This document shows positions 58,442-64,000 of a DNA stretch of 64,000 nt, one piece after another. Below the pieces are notes generated by a model that was given only the letters and a program-made list of their open reading frames with translations, had not been told where the DNA came from and ran no database searches. The stretch spans positions 1-64,000 of the forward strand of contig NZ_BMRY01000001.1 of the NCBI RefSeq assembly GCF_014648875.1, read 5' to 3'. The stretch comes from Streptomyces parvus. Its GTDB lineage: Bacteria > Actinomycetota > Actinomycetes > Streptomycetales > Streptomycetaceae. The position numbers and the translations under genes are program-made. Numbering within the stretch: the stretch's first letter is position 1; the number at the start of each line of letters is the position of its first letter.

Positions 58442-58943
58442 GGTCTCCTCGTTTCCTCTCGCTGGCCGTGGGGCGTCAGCCGAGGATGTGTGCGCCGGAA
58501 GCGCGGTGACGGGAAAGGGCCGCGTGGCGCTGCCGTTCGTCAGGCGTGGGCGTCGGGCGCCGCGATATGCGCGGGGATCCCGTGGCCGCTTCGGGCGCAT
58601 CTTCGGTCCGGAGGAGGTGACCGGGGTGTTGGGACATACGGGTCGCTCTGTCTCTGCGTTCGGACGCAGCGTTCGGCAGGCGTAAGTGGCCGGCAGTCTG
58701 GGTCAACACGGCTTCCCCCCTCTGGTATTGAGGAGAGGATACCCGTTTCCCCGTCAGTTACTCCACGGTTTTCCCACCTCGAAAGCGCACTAAATCCCTC
58801 CTCGTGTTGCCGCGAACGTCTCTGATCTGCACGTTCCCCAAAGGGCTGCCCGGTGTTGGAGCACAGGTGCGAACACCCGCCCCGCGCAGAGGCACCGGAT
58901 CGGGGGACATCTCGCACCGCCAGTCGGCCCCAACGGGCGCGGT
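58442..58943. other. intergenic region between RES toxin and Xre-like gene
   Basis: 502 bp. It probably holds a separate promoter for the antitoxin. On the minus strand, TGACGG near 58765 and TATCCT near 58742 are plausible -35/-10 elements. A 77-codon frame (GTG 58709 to 58476) with GAGGGGGAA upstream contains a TTA codon and weak codon bias; it is a possible leader peptide but is not listed as a gene. I see no RNA gene. Confidence 0.4.
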
Positions 58944-59630
58944 TCACCAGACGGTGATGCCGTATTCGCGGGCGACCTCCTTCAGTTCGACGGATTCGGC
59001 GAAGATCGGGCGGCGTTCGGCCTCGACGTACTCGGTGCCGCTGAGAACGGCCCAGCAACGGCGTCCGCCGTACCCCGACCGGTAGGCGATGCCCTGGGCC
59101 AGTCGGTGCCCCTCTGCGTTGCGCTGGGCCACGGTCCAGGCGGCGATCTGCCGTGCGACCCGGCGGTCCCTTCCGTGGATGTGCTCTTCACCCAACGGGC
59201 CCTCGATGCCCCACGCGTCGAACTCCTGCCGGAGTTCCCGGGCGAGCACGGCGCGGGTGGCGTCCGCGTCGACGTCCAGGAACCTGGCGTCGGATGCCAG
59301 CTTCAGCCGGACGAGGATGTGCGTGTCGCGCCAGCTGGAGGCGAGATGACCGAGTTTCATCCGGCCCTGCGCCACGGGTTCGTCGGCGAGAAGTTCGCGC
59401 ATCTTCGGCTGGACCCGGAAATGCGCCAGCGCCTCGGCGTAGCAGCCGGCCGGTTCGGAGGCGCAGTAGAGCATGCCGTAGCTGAAAAGGCTGAAGCGGC
59501 CTGCCGAGGACCCCTCGATGGTCTCGGGTTCGATCCGGTTGAACCTCAGCGGTTCGCTCGTTTTGCCCAGTCGCCAGACGCCCCGGTCCGGGGGCCGCAC
59601 CAGCTCGACCGGAGGAACGGTGGCGGTCAT
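58944..59630 (-). CDS. RES domain protein (NAD+ phosphorylase-type toxin)
   Basis: A 228-residue RES-family protein. RES toxins cleave NAD+ with phosphate or water, arresting growth; they are held by Xre antitoxins. Recognised residues are Arg in G-V-W-R-L near residue 17, the segment R-F-S-L-F-S-Y-G-M-L-Y-C-A-S-E-P (about 43-58), and Glu in C-Y-A-E-A-L. A Ser in the C-terminal half (R-S-G-Y-G-G) may complete the Arg-Glu-Ser set. The ATG at 59630 has GGGGG upstream. The partner gene lies 502 bp downstream, so balanced expression would need its own antitoxin promoter. Confidence 0.8.
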   Translation of the reverse strand: MTATVPPVELVRPPDRGVWRLGKTSEPLRFNRIEPETIEGSSAGRFSLFSYGMLYCASEPAGCYAEALAHFRVQPKMRELLADEPVAQGRMKLGHLASSWRDTHILVRLKLASDARFLDVDADATRAVLARELRQEFDAWGIEGPLGEEHIHGRDRRVARQIAAWTVAQRNAEGHRLAQGIAYRSGYGGRRCWAVLSGTEYVEAERRPIFAESVELKEVAREYGITVW

Positions 59631-59956
59631 CCCCGCTGCCCCCAGTCCGTGCCGTCGGGGCCCTGCCGTCCGGCGCGCACGCACCGGGAGCGGGGCCGGA
59701 AGACGGCCGACGAAATGGCAACGGGGTCTAAGACAGCTGTCATGAATCCTCGATAGAGCAGTGTGGCCGAAGCATCGCGATCGTGTCGCAGCGTCGCGGT
59801 CGTGGGTGAAGCGCGCGGCCGTGCCCGGACAGGCCCGTTCGGTCCGGACCGCGGCTGATCATTGTCGCGTACGCACCCCTTTCTTGTCGGCCCGTCGGGC
59901 TCACCCGCCGGGCGCATCGGCGGAGCACGTCGGCGCGCGGACGGCGCACATGGGGG
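59631..59956. other. intergenic region upstream of the RES gene
   Basis: 326 bp between the WD40 gene stop (59957) and the RES start, both on the minus strand. It should carry the RES promoter. The sequence has A/T-mixed stretches around 59730-59760 (TCTAAGACAGCTGTCATGAATCC) containing the palindrome GACAGCTGTC at 59733-59742, a candidate operator. No gene or RNA is apparent. Confidence 0.45.
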
Positions 59957-62269
59957 TCACAGGCGGTCGTGATGGATACGGAAGATCATGGTTCCCGCCT
60001 CTCCGGTCGCGAGGAGGACGGTGGACAGCTCCCCTTCCGGCTGCGGGGCCACACGGAGGGCGGTGACGGGGTGACCCGTGACGATCTGCAGAAGCATCCG
60101 GTCGGCGGCCGCGTCCCACAGGTGGATGCCGGTGGCCCCGGCGGCGGCGAGGACCAGCCGCCTGCGGTGGACCCGGAATGCGGTCACAGCCTGCAGCTCG
60201 CCGTCTCCGGGGGCGAATTCGGCGAGGGGCCCGCTCGCCGCGTCGGGGTCCCAGAGCCTGAGCGTGCCGTTCTGTCCCGCGGTGACCATGCGGAGCCCGG
60301 TCTCGCCCCGCAGGCGGGCGAAGGCCACGTCGTTGACGATGTTCTGGCCGCATCGGATCGTCGGCCCGTGCTGGGCGAGGGCGCCGACGTCCCAGACCCG
60401 GACTTTTCCGTCACTGCCTCCGGACGCCAGGAGCACGCCGTCGTCGGTACGGGTGGAGGCCAGCGCGCGGACGCTGAACCGGTGGTCGTCGAAGACGGCC
60501 AGGCTGCGGAGCCGGTCGAGGTCCCACAGCCGCACGGTTCCGTCGGCGCTCCCACTGGCCAGCAGGGAGGAGTCTCCGGCGCCGGGCAGCGCGAGGAGGG
60601 CGAGCGCCGGTGAGAAGTGCCCGCGCAGCCGCGGCGGCGGCTCGGGATCATCGCCGGGTTCGAGGGCGCGCAGCGCGATGCTGTTGTCGCTGAGGGCCGC
60701 TGCCAGCACCGGGCGGTGGTGGAGTCGGGCCCAGGCCAGGGCGGTGACGGTCTCGTCCTCGATGAGAGGGCGTTCCGTGCCGGTGCCGATGTCCCGGACG
60801 AGCGTGGTGGTCCCCTCGGTCACCGCGAGCAGATGCACGGGACCGGGCGACAGCGCGCTGGCGGTGACACGGTTCCACCGGGCGCGCCCGTGCCGGAACG
60901 TGCTGCCGTCCAGCGGCCAGTTCCGGACCGTGCGATCGGATCCCGCTGTGATGAGGCGCGTCACGGGGCCGTCGGACAGGGCGGTGAGGGCGGTGACCGC
61001 TTCGGCGTGCGCCGGCAGGGACTCGCCGACGGGCTCCAGACTGTCGGGACGCCAGAGGCGGACGGTGCCGTCGGCGCCGCCCGCCGCGAGGGTCTCCCGG
61101 CCCTCGACGGTGACGACGGCCAGGGCGGTGACCGCGCCACTCGCCACCGCCTCGACGGAGTGCGTACGGATGTCGGCGTCGGCGTCGACGCTGTGCACGG
61201 AGAGGCGGCCGTGGGCGTCGCCCACGGCGTACGCCCCGGGCTCCGACAGCGCGACCAGGGTGCGCACGGGGGCGGAGTGGCGTGAGCAGACCCGGGTGGT
61301 GCGCCCGTCGGAGGCGGAGACGGTGTCGTGCTGGGCAACGAGCAGCAGCCCGGCGCCGTCCGGCCCCGTCGTCCCGCTGAGGTGGGCCGCCCCGGGGACG
61401 AGCGCGGGCAGCGGGATGTCGACCCGGTGCAGGGTCGCCGTGTTGAACGCGGCGAGGTGACCGTCGCTCCAGGCAGCGAGGAGCACCGCGGTCCGGCCCG
61501 GCGGCCGGTGGAGGGTGAGCGCGGTGACCCAGGCGGCGGTGCGCCGCAGCACCTCCCCCGTCCGGCGGCCGCGGGGGGCGTTGAGTATCGCCACGGCGCC
61601 GTCGGTGCTCCCGGTGGCGACGATTCCCTCGTGCAGGGGCAGCAGGTGGGTGACGGCTCCTTCGTGCAGGGTGACCGGCGGTGCGGCGGCGGAGCCGTCA
61701 CGCCTCAGGACGCGCACCACACCGTGGTCGTCCCCGGTGACCAGCAGGGCCTGGGCCGGGGAGCGCCGCCGGGGGACGACCGAAGCCAGCGAGACGACAT
61801 CGGCGTCGTTGAGGGCCCATACGTTGTCCGGGTTGGCGCAGTCGCTCCACAGGGGTGTGACGGGCGAGCGGTCGAACGGCGCGTCCGGGGAGCCGGCCCG
61901 GGGGCCCGGCCTGAGCCGTGACGTCGCGGCGTGGTGCGCCAGGTGCAGGCTGGTCAGCCGGGACAGGGGGCTCAGTTCGCGGGAGTAGGGCTCCAGTGTG
62001 GCCCAGACCTGGAGCCACTGCTGGTGGGCCGGGGGGCTCGACTCTCCCGCCAGCAGGCGGCCGAGCCCGGAGCTCGATTCCCAGGGCAGCAGGGCGGGCG
62101 GAACATGGACGTCGTCCAGGACGCGCCCCTGGGCGGCATGCCGGGCCAGGTGCCGTCGCAGGTAGGGGTGGGGCGGGATGCTGGGGTCGTCGGGGACCAG
62201 TTCGGCGAGAGCGGCGGCCAGTTGGCGGTGGATCTCCGTGTGCCGGTCGTCCCCGGCCGGCCCGGTCAC
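59957..62269 (-). CDS. WD40 repeat beta-propeller protein
   Basis: A 770-residue protein. After an N-terminal helical segment (about residues 1-170), WD40 repeats fill the rest, recognisable by L-A-S-G-S-A-D-G-T-V-R-L-W-D, L-L-A-S-G-G-S-D-G-K-V-R-V-W-D and similar blades, at least twelve, enough for two propellers. The GTG start at 62269 overlaps the stop of the caspase/NTPase gene as GTGA, so the two are made together. In many actinobacteria such propellers are fused to caspase and NTPase domains; here they are a separate chain that should bind the NTPase and sense a ligand or target. Confidence 0.9.
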   Translation of the reverse strand: MTGPAGDDRHTEIHRQLAAALAELVPDDPSIPPHPYLRRHLARHAAQGRVLDDVHVPPALLPWESSSGLGRLLAGESSPPAHQQWLQVWATLEPYSRELSPLSRLTSLHLAHHAATSRLRPGPRAGSPDAPFDRSPVTPLWSDCANPDNVWALNDADVVSLASVVPRRRSPAQALLVTGDDHGVVRVLRRDGSAAAPPVTLHEGAVTHLLPLHEGIVATGSTDGAVAILNAPRGRRTGEVLRRTAAWVTALTLHRPPGRTAVLLAAWSDGHLAAFNTATLHRVDIPLPALVPGAAHLSGTTGPDGAGLLLVAQHDTVSASDGRTTRVCSRHSAPVRTLVALSEPGAYAVGDAHGRLSVHSVDADADIRTHSVEAVASGAVTALAVVTVEGRETLAAGGADGTVRLWRPDSLEPVGESLPAHAEAVTALTALSDGPVTRLITAGSDRTVRNWPLDGSTFRHGRARWNRVTASALSPGPVHLLAVTEGTTTLVRDIGTGTERPLIEDETVTALAWARLHHRPVLAAALSDNSIALRALEPGDDPEPPPRLRGHFSPALALLALPGAGDSSLLASGSADGTVRLWDLDRLRSLAVFDDHRFSVRALASTRTDDGVLLASGGSDGKVRVWDVGALAQHGPTIRCGQNIVNDVAFARLRGETGLRMVTAGQNGTLRLWDPDAASGPLAEFAPGDGELQAVTAFRVHRRRLVLAAAGATGIHLWDAAADRMLLQIVTGHPVTALRVAPQPEGELSTVLLATGEAGTMIFRIHHDRL

Positions 62270-64000
62270 GCGGCCCCGCCCCGGTCGAACCAGTCCATGT
62301 CGAGGTCGCGCAGGGCCTCGGCCAGCGTCTCGTGGGCCGGGCGGTAGACCCGCCGGTGGTCCTCGTGGTCGTGGGCCAGATAGCCGTTGAGTCGGCTCTT
62401 GAGGAGTTTGGCGATCATCTCGTCCCAGTCGGGCAGGGGCCGGCCGAGCAGCACCCGGGCCATTTGCGGCCAGATGGTGGACCAGGGGATACCGGCCCCT
62501 TCGGCGAAGGCGGACGCGCGCAGGAGCGCCAGCGCCACCTCGGAGGGCAGTCCGTCCCCTTCGACCAGCGCGAGGTCGCGCTTGAGCAGCCCCTCCGTAC
62601 CGTTGCTGAGCATCCGCTGCCACTCCGGACGCTGCGCGACGGCGGCAGGGTCGTCGGTGGAGCGGAGCTGTTCACCGGCGATGCGGGCGTCGATGAAGGA
62701 GGGCCAGACGACGGGTGCGACCAGCGCGGCCGCCTCTTCGGCCGACGCGCGGTGCGCGCCGCCCTCGCAGATGAGCGCGTGCAGATAGGCGGCGATGTCC
62801 TGTTCGCTGTGCTCGTCGTCGGTGCGCTGCTCCTCGGCTGTCGGGAAGACGGCCTTGAGCGCCTCGTTGTGGCCCTGTTCCTCCTCGGACAGGTCCACGG
62901 AGGATTCGCTGAGCGGCCGGCTGGAGCGCACTCCGATCAGGAGCCGCAGACCGGCCGGGGCGGCGAACGGTTCGCCGTCGGCCCGTGGGACGGGGACCTG
63001 GTCCAGCAGCGGTGCGCAGAACTCGTTGAGCGGCGCCAGCACGTCCTCGATGACGCGTTCCCGCTCGTCCGCCTCGTCGAGGCCGTCGATGACGAGGGTG
63101 ACCGCGTCGTCGCGGTCCCGGAGAACGGCGAGGATCTGCCGGGTCCGTTCGACGACCGGGTCCTCGGTCGACCGGATCCGTCCCGGCGTCGCCCCCAGGG
63201 CTTCGAGGATGTCGCAGGCAAGATCCGCCGCGCCCCGGTGACGGGCCAGAACCGCGCCGGTGACGGACCCGGTGGCGGGGACGGTGTCGGGCGCGGACAG
63301 GTCGAGTGCCGCCTTGCACAGGGGGTCTTCGCGGAACGCGGGGTCGCTCAGGACGACGGCTCGGGCGAGCACGGCGGACTTCCCGCTGCCGGCGCTGCCG
63401 GTGACGAGGAGGACCCCGCGGGTGCGGGCGGGGCCGAGGAAGGCCGCGATGCTGCGGTTGATGTCCTCGCGGCCGCGGAAGTACCAGCCGGGGTCCTGGT
63501 CCTGGGTGCGGCCTGTGGCCCGGTCGAGCCAGTAGTCGGCGGCCGGGACCGCGCGGGCCCCGTCCGCGCCGCCCAGCTCGCGCACCCGGCGGTACCCGGG
63601 GTTGGGGATGCAGGGGGTGGGGCTCAGGACACCGCCGCCGTCGGCCACCCAGCGCAGCCGGTGCTTCCTGCGCTCCTCGGGATCCAGGCTGCGTTCGAAC
63701 TCCGACATCAGCTCGACGACGCTGAGATGGGGGGTGGTGATGCCCGCGGTGGTACGCAGTCGCTCGAGCGCCGCGCGCAGCAGCGTCGGGAACCGCCGGA
63801 CCTGGACCGGCCGGTCGTGCCCGCTGGTGACGAGGACGTCGAGCCGGCAGCGGTTGCGGCGGTCGGCGCTGATGTCCTCCAGCATGTCGTCGATCTCGCC
63901 GCTGATCTTCCCGGCGTAGCAGGTGTTGACGATGACCAGGACGTTCTCGGCGTGGCAGTCGAGCGCCGCCGCGATGAGGTCGGTGGTACGGACCCAGGTG
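62266..64000 (-). CDS. caspase-like protease and STAND-type NTPase (5' end outside window)
   Basis: At least 577 residues; the N-terminus lies beyond the right edge. The first visible residues include L-V-I-V-N-T-C-Y-A-G-K (near 63920), matching the caspase/C14 catalytic Cys region, with the Cys as nucleophile; the catalytic His would be outside. A P-loop domain follows with Walker A V-T-G-S-A-G-S-G-K-S (near 63390) and Walker B V-I-D-G-L-D-E-A-D-E (near 63080), the D-G-L-D-E form of STAND/NACHT NTPases. A helical region completes the protein, ending A-H-E-T-L-A-E-A-L-R-D-L-D. Fused caspase-NTPase proteins trigger cell death on sensing infection; here the WD40 sensor is a separate overlapping gene. 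Confidence 0.82.
   Translation of the reverse strand, partial: TWVRTTDLIAAALDCHAENVLVIVNTCYAGKISGEIDDMLEDISADRRNRCRLDVLVTSGHDRPVQVRRFPTLLRAALERLRTTAGITTPHLSVVELMSEFERSLDPEERRKHRLRWVADGGGVLSPTPCIPNPGYRRVRELGGADGARAVPAADYWLDRATGRTQDQDPGWYFRGREDINRSIAAFLGPARTRGVLLVTGSAGSGKSAVLARAVVLSDPAFREDPLCKAALDLSAPDTVPATGSVTGAVLARHRGAADLACDILEALGATPGRIRSTEDPVVERTRQILAVLRDRDDAVTLVIDGLDEADERERVIEDVLAPLNEFCAPLLDQVPVPRADGEPFAAPAGLRLLIGVRSSRPLSESSVDLSEEEQGHNEALKAVFPTAEEQRTDDEHSEQDIAAYLHALICEGGAHRASAEEAAALVAPVVWPSFIDARIAGEQLRSTDDPAAVAQRPEWQRMLSNGTEGLLKRDLALVEGDGLPSEVALALLRASAFAEGAGIPWSTIWPQMARVLLGRPLPDWDEMIAKLLKSRLNGYLAHDHEDHRRVYRPAHETLAEALRDLDMDWFDRGGAA

Noticed and set aside
62266..62269. Frameshift or programmed slippage joining the caspase/NTPase and WD40 genes
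   Set aside because: The GTGA overlap is an ordinary coupling signal, and no slippery sequence is apparent at the junction, so two separate chains are the simpler reading.

Overview
The window is high-GC actinobacterial DNA, almost certainly from a Streptomyces chromosome. The evidence is near-continuous coding with strong G/C bias at third codon positions, frequent GTG and TTG starts, ATGA/GTGA gene overlaps, and gene orders typical of the genus: gatC-gatA-gatB next to a membrane GGDEF-EAL protein (rmdB) and ligA; mnmA near a cysteine desulfurase; and a glycine riboswitch followed by gcvT-gcvH-glyA-sdaA. From memory this order matches the SCO5469-SCO5501 region of S. coelicolor. No alignment was run.

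Layout. 1-0.1 kb: the C-terminal end of a gene with unusual codon use. 0.2-7.3 kb: membrane and envelope genes (small membrane protein, GNAT acetyltransferase, MMPL exporter behind a near-palindrome, Tat-exported phospholipase C, ArsB-like permease). 7.5-16 kb: the GatCAB amidotransferase operon with a small conserved membrane gene inside it, then the c-di-GMP protein RmdB and DNA ligase LigA. 16-23 kb: MetE-like protein, SDR, LOG-family protein, DUF427 protein, alpha/beta hydrolase, tRNA thiouridylase MnmA, exported amidase, cysteine desulfurase. 23-28 kb: DUF4190 protein, a 51-residue membrane protein divergent from a TetR regulator, DUF2268 putative metalloprotease, TipA-like MerR regulator, thioesterase, TRIC-type channel. 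28-34 kb: a complete peptide ABC importer (binding lipoprotein, two permeases, two ATPases). 34-37 kb: two SseB-like proteins and a P-loop kinase-like protein. 37-41.8 kb: tandem glycine riboswitch, then one-carbon/serine genes linking glycine cleavage, glycine-serine interconversion and serine deamination.

41.8-51.7 kb is more species-specific: a 938-residue LAL-type LuxR regulator, an orphan peptide-binding lipoprotein, a secreted chymotrypsin-like protease, and an arginine/ornithine antiporter with arginine deiminase. The exact 10-mer CGTATCCGTG lies upstream of the regulator, the binding protein and the protease, suggesting a small regulon.

51.7-64 kb, all on the minus strand, is the most unusual part. 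Three genes joined by ATGA overlaps encode a large exported beta-propeller/DUF11 protein, a DUF4255 (Pvc16-like) protein and an AAA+ ATPase of the Pvc15 type. The last two families belong to extracellular contractile injection systems, but no sheath, tube, baseplate or spike gene is present here. Upstream are a RES-domain toxin and an Xre-like antitoxin in inverted order, then a caspase-like/STAND-NTPase gene that overlaps a separate WD40 gene by GTGA, resembling a caspase-NTPase-propeller immune protein split into two polypeptides. The caspase gene runs off the right edge.
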